The position numbers were made by a program, and so were the translations under genes. Of a stretch of 60,479 nucleotides of DNA, positions 8,361 to 16,581 are shown in pieces. The stretch spans positions 1 to 60,479 of the forward strand of contig DYEO01000074.1 in assembly GCA_020725665.1 (NCBI GenBank), written 5' to 3'. Every line of letters begins with the position of its first letter. Within the stretch, counting starts at the first letter, position 1. Under the pieces are notes generated by a model. The model saw only the letters and a list, made by a program, of their open reading frames with translations, did no database searches and was not told the DNA's origin. The stretch comes from Dethiobacter sp. Lineage in GTDB: Bacteria > Bacillota > Dethiobacteria > DTU022 > UBA8154.

Positions 8361-8490
8361 TGCCGCCTATTTCCCCTGTTTCGCCGTGAAACAGGGAGAT
8401 TTCCCCTTCGGTTCCTCGCTTCACAACCTGGAGCGCGCGTAACGTCCCCACAGCTTTGCATGTGAAAAGACCCCGGACAGTTACCGCCAT
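8335..8490 (-). CDS. Possible 51-aa protein, function unknown
   Basis: On the minus strand an ATG at 8490, preceded by AAAAAGGATACCC, opens a 51-codon frame starting MAVTVRGLFTCKAVGTLRAL and ending ITLRPEEE. Composition is protein-like and strand-like, but no family is recognised. It overlaps the end of the MoaD-like remnant by 26 bases in the opposite direction. Low certainty. Confidence 0.3.
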   Translation of the reverse strand: MAVTVRGLFTCKAVGTLRALQVVKRGTEGEISLFHGETGEIGGITLRPEEE

Positions 8491-8558
8491 CGGGTATCCT
8501 TTTTGTGATGGACTTTTTTAATGATCTTTGATAGACTAATAACAAGAACTATTTAAAA

Positions 8559-8574
8559 TATACTCAATAGTATA
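8559..8574. promoter_or_regulatory. Inverted repeat before the sigma-54 activator gene
   Basis: TATACT-CAAT-AGTATA is a perfect inverted repeat, 63 bases before the start of the activator gene, in AT-rich DNA. It may be an operator or part of the promoter. Only position and symmetry support this. Confidence 0.35.
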
Positions 8575-8637
8575 TACACATTGATTCAAGCAAGGGTCAT
8601 TTCCATTGAATTTTACTACAAACGGAGAGTGAAATCC

Positions 8638-10020
8638 ATGCAAAAGCAAGAGAATATCCTTTTGGGTTTTAATGATATGCTTACAAATACAAGTGACGCT
8701 TTTTTAATCTCCGATTCAAAAGGGAAAATACTGTACGTTAATTCCTCGATCGAAAATGTAACCGGTTTAAAAGCAGAAATCCATCTTGGAAAATACATAC
8801 AGGACTTGTTGAAAGAAAAGTTAATTACACATTCTGCAACCTTTGAAGCAGTTTCACAAAGAAAAGCTGTAACCAGGGAGGTTGATACGATAGCAGGAAA
8901 ACGTCTTTTGAGCACTGCGTCTCCTGTGTTCAATACTGCAGGCAGACTTAACCGGGTGGTATGTAATATAAAGGATATTACATCTTTACATAATAGAGCT
9001 TTAAGCCCCCATACAGAGCTGTGCATAGAGCCTTATCATACAAGTAATGGAGCAATAGCAAGTGAGATCATCAGGATTGATGCTAAATGTGAGCTTGCTT
9101 ATGCCGGTAGCAGCCCGATGCGTTTATTGGTACAATTGGCGCTTCAATTGGGGCGGGTTGATTCAACGGTACTGATAACAGGGGAAACCGGAGTGGGCAA
9201 GGAGCTGATTGCGCGGCTTATCCATAAGAGCAGCCGGAGATCAAAATCCGGTACTTTTGTAAAAGTTAATTGCGCATCTCTGTCTGAGAATTTATTTGAG
9301 TCAGAGCTTTTTGGTTACATGCCGGGATCATTTACGGGAGCGCTGAAAACCGGAAAAATGGGTTATTTTGAAAGGGCTAACGGCGGCACCCTTTTCCTGG
9401 ATGAGATTGCTGAACTGTCTTTGAACCAACAGGCAAGATTGTTAAGTGTTTTACAAGACAAGGAAGTTTTCAGAATAGGCAGCACCAGGGCGCAACCACT
9501 GGATTTAAGAATAGTCTCGGCAACAAACCACAATTTGGAAAACCTTGTTGCTGAAGGAAAATTTAGAAAAGATCTGTATTACCGCTTAAATGTAATTTCG
9601 CTAAAAGTGCCACCCTTACGTGAAAGGGAGGATGATATTCCTGTATTAATATCTTTTTTCTTTAATAAGATAAAAAAAGAATATAACATAGATAAACAAT
9701 TTAGCAGTGATGTTATTAAATTTTTTCATTCTTTTCCCTGGCCGGGAAATGTGAGGGAACTTGCTAACCTTGTAGAAAATTTATTAATAACTGCATCTTT
9801 AAAGAGCATTGATTTATCCTGTCTTCCCGAACCCTATCGCCACCATACTTATCCTTTGTTTTCTATCTCGCTCGATAATAAATCGGATTCTCTTAAACAA
9901 AAGATGAAAGAATTTGAGAAAGCTGTTATTCGTAATGTAATGGAACAATCCTCTACACAGGATGAAGCAGCTAAGAAACTCGGTATCAGTCGCGCCAGTC
10001 TTGTAAGGAAGATAAAATAA
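8638..10020 (+). CDS. Sigma-54-dependent activator with PAS domain
   Basis: The protein is 460 aa. A PAS sensor domain covers about residues 10-115 (DAFLISDSKGKILYVNSSIE and onwards). The AAA+ sigma-54 interaction domain has Walker A GETGVGKEL near 182, the sigma-54 contact loop as GSFTGA near 230 (consensus GAFTGA), and FLDEIAEL near 253. A Fis-type helix-turn-helix is at the C-terminus (EAAKKLGISRASLVRKI). ATG 8638 follows GGAGAGTG. It is the first gene before a consensus -24/-12 promoter at 10261, so it probably activates the ligase and molybdenum hydroxylase genes downstream in response to a small ligand. The A-to-S change in GAFTGA occurs in some family members. Confidence 0.88.
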   Translation: MQKQENILLGFNDMLTNTSDAFLISDSKGKILYVNSSIENVTGLKAEIHLGKYIQDLLKEKLITHSATFEAVSQRKAVTREVDTIAGKRLLSTASPVFNTAGRLNRVVCNIKDITSLHNRALSPHTELCIEPYHTSNGAIASEIIRIDAKCELAYAGSSPMRLLVQLALQLGRVDSTVLITGETGVGKELIARLIHKSSRRSKSGTFVKVNCASLSENLFESELFGYMPGSFTGALKTGKMGYFERANGGTLFLDEIAELSLNQQARLLSVLQDKEVFRIGSTRAQPLDLRIVSATNHNLENLVAEGKFRKDLYYRLNVISLKVPPLREREDDIPVLISFFFNKIKKEYNIDKQFSSDVIKFFHSFPWPGNVRELANLVENLLITASLKSIDLSCLPEPYRHHTYPLFSISLDNKSDSLKQKMKEFEKAVIRNVMEQSSTQDEAAKKLGISRASLVRKIK

Positions 10021-10094
10021 CCTTCTCTAAACTATTGCCTTCTGAAATTTATCTCCACCTCTTTCTTTTTGCCTCTCTTAAAAATCCCTTTGCT

Positions 10095-10123
10095 AGTTCA
10101 GCATAATTAAACAGTTCAGCATA
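10095..10123 (+). promoter_or_regulatory. Direct repeats, candidate upstream activator sites
   Basis: AGTTCAGCATA occurs at 10095-10105 and again at 10113-10123, 18 bases apart, about 140-165 bases before the -24/-12 promoter. Position and phasing fit binding sites for the neighbouring sigma-54 activator. The binding itself is an inference. Confidence 0.5.
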
Positions 10124-10260
10124 TTAAAGTGTGGAAAACAACAGAATAAAGATGCAGATTTGATACACATTACGCAAAAATGATGCAAATTGTAATTGAA
10201 GCAAATTGCAGAACTTTAGCATTGGCGCATTCAGCCAATAAAATTTTATAAATTATTATA

Positions 10261-10276
10261 TGGCATGGAAATTGCA
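10261..10276 (+). promoter_or_regulatory. Sigma-54 -24/-12 promoter
   Basis: TGGCATGGAAATTGCA matches the RpoN consensus TGGCAYR-N4-TTGCW fully. It lies 41 bases before the ATG of the ligase gene and just downstream of a sigma-54 activator gene. Confidence 0.88.
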
Positions 10277-10317
10277 TTAATAATGAATAAATTTTGTTTT
10301 TAAGAAAGGAGCTTTTT

Positions 10318-11655
10318 ATGGAAATTAAAAACATCGACCGCTACTGGAACCCTGTCCTGGAAACACTGCCCCGGGAACAACTGAGGGCCATGCAATTTAA
10401 TAAATTTAAGCGTATCGTGGAATGGGGCTATAACAACTCCAAAATGTACCGCCGCATTTATGATGCAGCCGGATTTCAACCCGGGGATGTCAAAAACTGG
10501 GATGATATCTATACAGTACCCACTCTGCAAAAAGAGGATTATCGCAGCGCCCAGGCTAAAGATCCCTGGCCTTACGGCGACAGCCTCTGCGTACCCCTGG
10601 AAAAGGTAACGGAATACCACCAGACCAGCGGCACCACGGGACAGCCTGTCTACCAGCCGGACACCTGGCAGGACTGGGAGTGGTGGAACGAGAGCTGGGC
10701 CTATATCCTCTGGTCCCAGGGCTTCCGCAACACGGACCGGGTCTTTATTCCCTTTGGTTATAACATTTTTGTCGCCTACTGGGCCGGCCACTATGCCTGT
10801 GAAAAGGTGGGGTGCGAGGTGGTGCCCGGCGGTATCCTCAATACCGAAGAGCGGCTGCTTAAAATCCAGGAATTGAAAGCCACCGCCCTTATGGCCACCC
10901 CCACCTACGTGCTGAGCATGGCTGATACCTGCCGCCGCGTCCTTGGTAAGGAAGCCAGTGAACTGACCGTCAGGCGTATTCTCTGTGCCGGAGAACCGGG
11001 CGCGAGTATCCCCACCACAAAGAAACGCATGGAAGAAGCCTGGGGGGCCAAAGTGTTTGACCATGTGGGGGCAACGGAGATCGGCGCCTGGGCCTACGAA
11101 TGCTCTTTTCAACCCGGCGGCATGCACGCCAACGAGGCCCTTTTCCTCGTGGAGCTTGTGGATATTGATACGGGCAAACCAATCGAGGAACTGAACCGTC
11201 CGGGTAAGATCGTGATCACCGCATTTGACCGCTTTGCCCAGCCCTGCATCCGCTTTGATTCCAAGGATGTGAGCATGTGGGGTGAGCCCTGTGCTTGCGG
11301 GCGCTCCTTCAGGCTGTTAAAGGGGGGTGTGCACGGGCGCGTGGACCATATCACCAAGGTAAAGGGCGTGCTCTTCAGTCCCATCTCCGTGGAAGAAGTG
11401 GTACGGGGTATGCCCCAGTTCGGTGATGAATACGAGCTTGTCGTCTCCAAGAAGGGTGATGTTGACGTGATTACCCTCAAAGTGGAGCTGCTGCCCCAGG
11501 CCGGTGTTACACCGGAAGAAGTGCAACCCGAACTGGAGCGGCAACTGCGTCTCAAGACTAACCTGGCCTACAAGATCGAGTTTCATCCTTTCGGCAGCCT
11601 GCCGCGTTACGAAATTAAGGCCAAGCGTTTTAAGGACCTGCGCCAGCACGGGTAG
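10318..11655 (+). CDS. Phenylacetate-CoA ligase-like adenylate-forming enzyme
   Basis: The protein is 445 aa, the usual length of PaaK-type ligases, and carries the AMP-binding loop TSGTTGQPVY near residue 103. Further signature parts are GATEIGAWAYEC near 255 and the C-terminal hinge/lid (FDSKDVSMWGEPCACGRSF, then GRVDHITKVKG). Family members activate aryl or arylacetic acids with ATP to acyl-CoA. The true acid is not predictable here. ATG 10318 follows AAGAAAGGAG; an upstream in-frame TTG was rejected. It is the first gene after the sigma-54 promoter and is followed by a 61-aa protein and a molybdenum hydroxylase, suggesting activation of an aromatic or heteroaromatic acid before hydroxylation or reduction. 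Confidence 0.83.
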   Translation: MEIKNIDRYWNPVLETLPREQLRAMQFNKFKRIVEWGYNNSKMYRRIYDAAGFQPGDVKNWDDIYTVPTLQKEDYRSAQAKDPWPYGDSLCVPLEKVTEYHQTSGTTGQPVYQPDTWQDWEWWNESWAYILWSQGFRNTDRVFIPFGYNIFVAYWAGHYACEKVGCEVVPGGILNTEERLLKIQELKATALMATPTYVLSMADTCRRVLGKEASELTVRRILCAGEPGASIPTTKKRMEEAWGAKVFDHVGATEIGAWAYECSFQPGGMHANEALFLVELVDIDTGKPIEELNRPGKIVITAFDRFAQPCIRFDSKDVSMWGEPCACGRSFRLLKGGVHGRVDHITKVKGVLFSPISVEEVVRGMPQFGDEYELVVSKKGDVDVITLKVELLPQAGVTPEEVQPELERQLRLKTNLAYKIEFHPFGSLPRYEIKAKRFKDLRQHG

Positions 11656-11677
11656 GATAACAAAAGGAGGTGATGAT

Positions 11678-11863
11678 ATGCTTTCAGCCCAAATAGATCT
11701 CAGGGAAATGGATGCGATTATTAAGGAAGTCAAGGCCGGGATTTTGAAGCTGATGGAGCTATCCGGCGGCATGCAGTGTGTGGACCGGAATTGCGAGCGC
11801 ATCCTGGCCGGCATCAAGATGTTGGAAATCAATGTTTCCGATCTGCAGGATGTAATGGAATAA
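11678..11863 (+). CDS. Small helical protein (61 aa) in the ligase operon
   Basis: An ATG at 11678, after a strong AAAGGAGGTGATGAT site, encodes MLSAQIDLREMDAIIKEVKA and a helix ending in IKMLEINVSDLQDVME. Two cysteines (MQCVDRNCERIL) are spaced C-x4-C. It looks like a short coiled-coil or helical hairpin. The excellent ribosome binding site and the operon position argue that it is real. No family was recognised; it may be a partner of the ligase. Confidence 0.7.
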   Translation: MLSAQIDLREMDAIIKEVKAGILKLMELSGGMQCVDRNCERILAGIKMLEINVSDLQDVME

Positions 11864-11989
11864 AGGCCATACAGATAGAAACACGTTATTAGTACTACAG
11901 CGCAAATTACTTAGCGGCGCCATGGGGGCGGATTCGAGGAAGGGGACATACCTATTTCAGAGGAATGTCCCCATGTAAGAGTCACCGTA

Positions 11990-12039
11990 GCGTAGCGAAG
12001 GACTTGGGGACATTCCCCGAAGGGGTGTGTCCCCGCACC
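11990..12039. repeat. Interspersed 50-bp GC-rich repeat, copy 2
   Basis: This is the second copy of the repeat at 8055-8104, with two base differences. It sits in the 271-base gap between the 61-aa gene and the FAD subunit gene. Flanking pieces (GTGGAACCGTCCCC) are also shared in part with copy 1. Confidence 0.8.
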
Positions 12040-12134
12040 TTGCTTGATTCAAAAGGAGACAGTGGAACCGTCCCCATGGCTAGCTAAGCTAGTATAGTCA
12101 GGAGTAGAAATTTTATTGTGGAAGGTGGTTGAAA

Positions 12135-13004
12135 ATGTATCTGCCCGATTTTGATTATTATGCTGCGGCGAGCGTGGAAGAGGCAAGTAACCTGCTGGGC
12201 AGCCTGGGGCCTGAGGCAAAGATAATTGCAGGCGGGACCGACGTATTGCCCATGATGAAGCAGGGAACGCTTGCCCCAAAAGTTCTTATTTCCATTACCA
12301 GGCTGAACGAGCTGAAATCGATTACTTATGCAAAGGAGAAAGGGATTGTCATCGGGGCGCTGGCTACCCACAACGAAGTGATGCTGTCACCTGTCTTACA
12401 GGGTAAGTATATGTCGGTTTGCGAAACGGCGCATCATATGGCCAACAACCAGATTCGCAATATTGGCACAATTGGGGGCAATATCGCCAATGCTGTTCCC
12501 TCTGCCGACTTCCTGCCGATCCTGATTGCCCTGGGAGCAAAGATAACATTGCAAAACAGTGGCGGGAGCAGGAGCCTTCCTCTGGAAACTTTTTTTATGG
12601 GCCCGCGCCAATCGGTAATCAAACAGGACGAAATCTTAACAGAAATTATCATTCCGGAAAACGGCTTCAGCGGGAGCACTTATCACAAGTTCGGGCTGCG
12701 CCGTTCGGGAGCCCTGGCAGTGGTCGGTGTTGCCGTTGCCGTTGCTATGGAAGATAATTTGTGCAAAGACGTGCGCATTGCCCTGGGCGCTGTGGCTCCC
12801 ACCCCTCTGCGGGTAACGGAGGCGGAAGAGCTGCTCAAGGGTAAGGAGATCACCGACGCATTACTGGAAGAGGCCGGAAGGCTTGCCGCCGCCGGGTGCA
12901 GCCCCATCAGTGATGTGCGCGGTTCGCAGGAATACCGCAGGGATATGGTAAAAGTGTTTACAAGGCGGACCTTGCGCAAGGCCATCGATAATGGCCATGT
13001 GTAG
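12135..13004 (+). CDS. Molybdenum hydroxylase FAD-binding subunit (CoxM/XdhB type)
   Basis: The protein is 289 aa and starts MYLPDFDYYAAASVEEA, like CO dehydrogenase/xanthine dehydrogenase medium subunits. FAD-contact motifs are visible: AGGTDVLPMMKQG near residue 36 and TIGGNIANAVPSADFLP near 115. The C-terminal domain with DVRGSQEYRRDMVKVF is also typical. It transfers electrons from the 2Fe-2S subunit to FAD. No 4Fe-4S insert, as found in 4-hydroxybenzoyl-CoA reductase beta subunits, was seen. ATG 12135 follows GAAGGTGG. The TAG stop lies inside a GC-rich repeat that begins at 13001. Confidence 0.88.
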   Translation: MYLPDFDYYAAASVEEASNLLGSLGPEAKIIAGGTDVLPMMKQGTLAPKVLISITRLNELKSITYAKEKGIVIGALATHNEVMLSPVLQGKYMSVCETAHHMANNQIRNIGTIGGNIANAVPSADFLPILIALGAKITLQNSGGSRSLPLETFFMGPRQSVIKQDEILTEIIIPENGFSGSTYHKFGLRRSGALAVVGVAVAVAMEDNLCKDVRIALGAVAPTPLRVTEAEELLKGKEITDALLEEAGRLAAAGCSPISDVRGSQEYRRDMVKVFTRRTLRKAIDNGHV

Positions 13005-13080
13005 GGGCGGGTCTCCGCGCCCGCCCGCGTAGCGGCTGCCCGCAGCCGCCAGTGTAGGGGCGGGTCTCCGCGCCCGCCCG
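13001..13080. repeat. GC-rich palindromic repeat, two copies
   Basis: A 27-base unit beginning GTAGGGGCGGGTCTCC and ending CGCCCGCCCG occurs identically at 13001-13027 and 13054-13080. Between them lies another hairpin-forming piece (GCGGCTGCCCGCAGCCGC). The first copy provides the stop codon of the FAD subunit gene. A third copy with two changes is at 17923-17949 and a variant at 37227-37252. The layout resembles mobile REP-like elements. Confidence 0.85.
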
Positions 13081-13108
13081 CCGGATAATTTCAAAGGAGG
13101 AAGATGCC

Positions 13109-13618
13109 ATGCAGGCAATTCAGGATAAAGAGGGAGTTAAGCGGTACCTCATCACTTTGCATGTGAACGGCGACCCCTATACCAGGGTTGTCAAGGCGAA
13201 CACGCTGCTCGTTAATGTGTTGCGTGACGATCTTGACCTTACGGGGACAAAAAAAGGTTGTGAATTGGGCGATTGCGGTTCCTGTACCGTACTCCTGGAC
13301 GGAAAACCGGTAAATTCATGCCTGGTTCTGGCGGTTGAAGCCGATGGGCACGAGATTGTCACCATTGAAGGCCTTGTGCAAAATGAAAAACTTGACAGAA
13401 TCCAGGAAGCTTTTGTGGAGAATGCTGCCGTGCAGTGCGGCTATTGCACGTCGGGGATGATCATGTCGGCGAAAGCCCTGTTAACCAGGAATCCCGACCC
13501 CACGGAACAGGAAGTGCGCGAGGCCATCGCCGGGAACCTGTGCCGTTGCACCGGCTACGTCAATATTGTCAAGGCCATACTCAGTTGCGGCCAAAAGTCA
13601 GAGGGAGGGAGGGAATAA
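13109..13618 (+). CDS. Molybdenum hydroxylase [2Fe-2S] subunit (CoxS/XdhC type)
   Basis: This 169-aa protein has two [2Fe-2S] domains. The plant-ferredoxin-like cluster uses C51, C56, C59 and C71 ([18 protein letters not shown]). The four-helix C-terminal cluster uses C110, C113, C145 and C147 (CGYCTSGM and CRCTGY). It passes electrons from the molybdenum site to FAD. AAAGGAGG precedes the ATG. It lies between the FAD and molybdenum subunit genes and almost touches the latter. Confidence 0.92.
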   Translation: MQAIQDKEGVKRYLITLHVNGDPYTRVVKANTLLVNVLRDDLDLTGTKKGCELGDCGSCTVLLDGKPVNSCLVLAVEADGHEIVTIEGLVQNEKLDRIQEAFVENAAVQCGYCTSGMIMSAKALLTRNPDPTEQEVREAIAGNLCRCTGYVNIVKAILSCGQKSEGGRE

Positions 13619-13619
13619 G

Positions 13620-15926
13620 ATGAAAAAGCAATTTTCTGTAATCGGGAAAAGCGTTCCCAAAATTGACGGCCGAGCCAAAGTTACAGGCCAGGCCAAGTAT
13701 ACTGGCGATATCAAGCTATCCAACATGCTGGTGGGGAAAATACTGACCAGCCCCCATGCCCACGCCAGGATTTTAAATATTGATACGTCGGAGGCGGAGC
13801 GGTTGCCCGGTGTCAAGGCGGTAATCACGCACAAGGATGTGCCTGATTTAAAATACGGGATCAGCCCGGCGCGCTGGGATGAAAATATCTTCTGTATTGA
13901 AAAGGTGCTCTTTGTCGGTGACAAGGTGGCCGCCGTGGCTGCTATTGACGAGGAGACGGTTTACAAGGCCCTGGCGCTCATTAAAGTGGAATATGAGGTT
14001 CTCCCTGCCGTTTTCGATCCTATTGAAGCACTCCAGGAAGGTGCCCCTCTGCTGCACGAAAACTTTCCCGGCAATGTCAATACGGAAATCCACCAGAACT
14101 TCGGGGATGTGGAGAAAGCTTTTGCCGGGGCCTATCATGTGCGCACCGACCAGTTTGTGGGGCAACGTACTTACCAGTGCCCGATTGAACCCCACTCCGC
14201 TATCTCCGTATGGGAGGGGGGGAAACTTACTGTTTATTCCAGCACCCAGTCGCCCCATTATTTCCAGTATTACATTGCCCGCCAGTTTGGCCTGAAGATG
14301 GGAGACGTGAGGGTGATCAAGCCGTACATGGGCGGGGGCTTTGGCGGAAAACTGGAGCCCACCGGTCTGGAATTTGCCGGGGCGGCGCTGGCCATGAAGA
14401 CGGGCCGGCCGGTGAAAATGTTTTATGACCGTCACGAGATGTTCGCTCACAACAGGGGACGGCACCGTCAAATTATGAAGATTACCACCGGCGTAGACAA
14501 GAACGGCAAGATCCTGGGTGTGCATGCCGACTTTATCATGGACGGCGGCGCCTATACCAGCCTGGGTGTTGCCACTGCGTACTATGCTGGTGCGATGCTG
14601 CCCCTGACTTATGAGTTTGAAAATTACAAGTTTGACATGGTGCGTGCTTATACAAACCTGCCTGCCTGTGGGGCGCAGCGCGGGCATGGGCATCCCCAGC
14701 CCCGCTACGCCTTTGAATGCCACCTGGATATGGTGGCCAAAGACCTGGGGATGGATCCTCTGGAGCTGCGCCTGCGCAATGCCCGCAAGCCCAACACCAA
14801 AACTCCCAATGACTTCAAAGTGAATTCATGCGAACTGGAAGCCTGTCTTGAGAAAGCAAGGGAATTATCCGGCTGGCAGGAGAAGAAAAAGAGCCTGCCC
14901 CCGGGCAAGGGTATCGGCCTGGCCGTAGGCAGCTTTGTCTCCGGCGCGGGTTATCCCATCTACCGTACCAACCTGCCCCAGGCCGCCGCAGTGATCAAGG
15001 TAAACGAGGACGGTACTTCCGCCACCCTTTATACGGGGGCCGTGGATATCGGGCAGGGATCCGATACGATCCTCTGCCAGATGGCTGCCGAGGCCATGGG
15101 CTTTACCTATGAGCAGATGAAAATTGTCTCTGCGGATACGGAAACCACGCCCCACGATTTTGGCGCCTATGCCAGCAGGCAGACACTGATGTCCGGCGCT
15201 GCGGTCAAACAGGCCGGGGAAGAGATCAAAAAACAGGTGATAGAAATGGCCTCCATGATGCTGCAGACGGACTTCAGGGACCTGGAATGCCGGGAAGGGC
15301 TCATTTTCCGTAAAACCGATCCTGCGGTGACGATCACATTTGCCGAAGTGGCCCGGGAATTTTTTGTGAAGAAAGGCCCGTTGGTGGGCAAGGGTTCTTA
15401 CGCTCCACCCAAGCTCGGTGGAACATTCAAGGGTGCACCTGTGGGTACCTCGCCCGCGTACAGTTTCTGTGCCCAGATCAGCCAGGTGGATATTGACGAG
15501 GAAACCGGAGAGATCAAGGTGGAGGAAGTCTGGGACGTCCACGATTGCGGGACGGTGATCAATCCCGCCCTCTTACACGGCCAGGTCCACGGGGCGCTGT
15601 TTATGGGTATGGGGGAAGCCGTCTGGGAGGAAGTCGTGTTTGATGATAAGGGTAAGATTGTCAATGGCAACCTCGGCGAGTACCGCCTGCCCACGGCCCT
15701 GGATATGCCCAGGGTCACCTCCGAACTGGTGTTCAGCGAAGAACCGGAACCAGCCGGTCCCTGGGGGGTAAAAGAGGTGGGTGAAGGCGCCACCATTCCC
15801 ACCATGGGATGCTACTCCAACGCCATTTACGATGCCATGGGCGTGCGCGTTTACAGCCTGCCCCTCAGTTATGAAAAGGTATGGCGTGCCCTGAAGGAAA
15901 AACGGGAGCGGGAGCAGCAGGGTTAA
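13620..15926 (+). CDS. Molybdenum hydroxylase large subunit (xanthine dehydrogenase family)
   Basis: The protein is 768 aa, full length for the family. It begins FSVIGKSVPKIDGRAKVTGQ. The molybdopterin-binding loop PYMGGGFGGK is near residue 235, the active-site segment CGAQRGHGHPQPRYAFE near 350, and the catalytic-glutamate region VKEVGEGATIPT near 718. The CO dehydrogenase signature AYxCSFR is absent, so it is not a CO dehydrogenase. It should hydroxylate, or in reverse dehydroxylate, an N-heterocycle, aldehyde or aromatic CoA ester. The sigma-54 and ligase context favours an aromatic or heteroaromatic acid. ATG 13620 follows GGGAGGGAGGG. Confidence 0.88.
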   Translation: MKKQFSVIGKSVPKIDGRAKVTGQAKYTGDIKLSNMLVGKILTSPHAHARILNIDTSEAERLPGVKAVITHKDVPDLKYGISPARWDENIFCIEKVLFVGDKVAAVAAIDEETVYKALALIKVEYEVLPAVFDPIEALQEGAPLLHENFPGNVNTEIHQNFGDVEKAFAGAYHVRTDQFVGQRTYQCPIEPHSAISVWEGGKLTVYSSTQSPHYFQYYIARQFGLKMGDVRVIKPYMGGGFGGKLEPTGLEFAGAALAMKTGRPVKMFYDRHEMFAHNRGRHRQIMKITTGVDKNGKILGVHADFIMDGGAYTSLGVATAYYAGAMLPLTYEFENYKFDMVRAYTNLPACGAQRGHGHPQPRYAFECHLDMVAKDLGMDPLELRLRNARKPNTKTPNDFKVNSCELEACLEKARELSGWQEKKKSLPPGKGIGLAVGSFVSGAGYPIYRTNLPQAAAVIKVNEDGTSATLYTGAVDIGQGSDTILCQMAAEAMGFTYEQMKIVSADTETTPHDFGAYASRQTLMSGAAVKQAGEEIKKQVIEMASMMLQTDFRDLECREGLIFRKTDPAVTITFAEVAREFFVKKGPLVGKGSYAPPKLGGTFKGAPVGTSPAYSFCAQISQVDIDEETGEIKVEEVWDVHDCGTVINPALLHGQVHGALFMGMGEAVWEEVVFDDKGKIVNGNLGEYRLPTALDMPRVTSELVFSEEPEPAGPWGVKEVGEGATIPTMGCYSNAIYDAMGVRVYSLPLSYEKVWRALKEKREREQQG

Positions 15927-15949
15927 ATTAAACCGCTTGGAAAAAATTA

Positions 15950-15979
15950 TTGACAGATTTAAAAAGACCGTGATAAAAT
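15950..15979 (+). promoter_or_regulatory. Sigma-A-type promoter before the T-box leader
   Basis: TTGACA (15950-15955), an 18-base spacer and TAAAAT (15974-15979) lie about 50 bases before the first T-box element. This is the likely start of the long leader RNA of the AroA-like gene. Confidence 0.7.
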
Positions 15980-16029
15980 TCGGTTTAAGTAAATAAAATT
16001 AAATAAAATTAAAGTAAATTTATAAAGAC

Positions 16030-16200
16030 AATGAAAGAGGAAAGTAAGCCGGTAATGTTTCCCACAGAGATGAGAGGCCGCAGGCTGAAAGCCTTTCGGT
16101 ATAACACCCGGAAGAAGTTCCCTCTGGAGTTGCAGGCTGAAGAACCGGAAAAGGTAAATATTTAATACCGGTGGCACAACGGTTCGGTAAAAAGAATCGG
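16030..16200 (+). promoter_or_regulatory. First T-box element of a tandem pair, predicted Phe specifier
   Basis: GAAAGAGGAAAGTAA, ACAGAGATGAGAGGCC and the specifier loop GAAGTTCCCTCTGGAG form a stem-I region. With six bases between specifier and GAG, the codon is TTC (16118-16120), predicting tRNA-Phe. A degenerate T-box core, ATACCGGTGGCACAACGG, follows at about 16163. No T-run terminator was found for this unit, so it may act through the second one. Confidence 0.65.
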
Positions 16201-16203
16201 CAA

Positions 16204-16556
16204 AGCGATGAGGGAGAGAAGTAGGTAATTGATGGAGCTCAGAGAGCCGGGGGATGGTGCGACCCGGAGTCCTAAATTACTGAAATACACTCCTGAGAAG
16301 CAAACCGAAAGCCGGTAACACCTTGTCGGACAGTAGGCTTTGACGGAAACTTCCACCGTTAAAAGGAAGGGGGTATAAGGCTGGGGTAATTCGGTCCGTA
16401 CCTGACACCACTGCTGAAAAGCACTATGATCATTAAGGGTATCAGGCGGAGAATTCCGGTCCGTACCCTCAAATGAGGGGGGCACTATGTGCCCAACCAG
16501 GGTGGTACCGCGTGAAGCTCAAACTTCCGTCCCTATGGGATGGAAGTTTTTTATTT
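16204..16556 (+). promoter_or_regulatory. Second T-box element, predicted Tyr specifier
   Basis: GATGAGGGAGAGAAGTAGG and CTCAGAGAGCCGG mark stem I. The specifier loop GAAATACACTCCTGAG gives codon TAC at 16286-16288, predicting tRNA-Tyr. The core CCAGGGTGGTACCGCG (about 16497-16512) and a terminator follow. The region between holds a near-duplicate motif (ATTCGGTCCGTACC and ATTCCGGTCCGTACC). Confidence 0.85.
16521..16556 (+). terminator. T-box intrinsic terminator before the AroA-like gene
   Basis: ACTTCCGTCCC pairs with GGGATGGAAGT, followed by TTTTTTATTT. It ends the tandem T-box leader 26 bases before the predicted start codon. Confidence 0.85.
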
Positions 16557-16581
16557 ATAATAAGAAGAAAGGATGATTGGC

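Noticed and set aside
8222..8545. 107-aa minus-strand frame over the MoaD-like remnant
   Set aside because: Arg/Ser-rich composition, no ribosome binding site, and it overlaps two better-supported frames.
13001..13080. CRISPR array
   Set aside because: Two GC-rich palindromes with one 26-base gap that is itself a hairpin; no further units and no cas genes.
13620..15926. CO dehydrogenase large subunit
   Set aside because: The AYxCSFR active-site loop of CoxL is absent; general molybdenum hydroxylase is safer. The same holds for 38686-41010.
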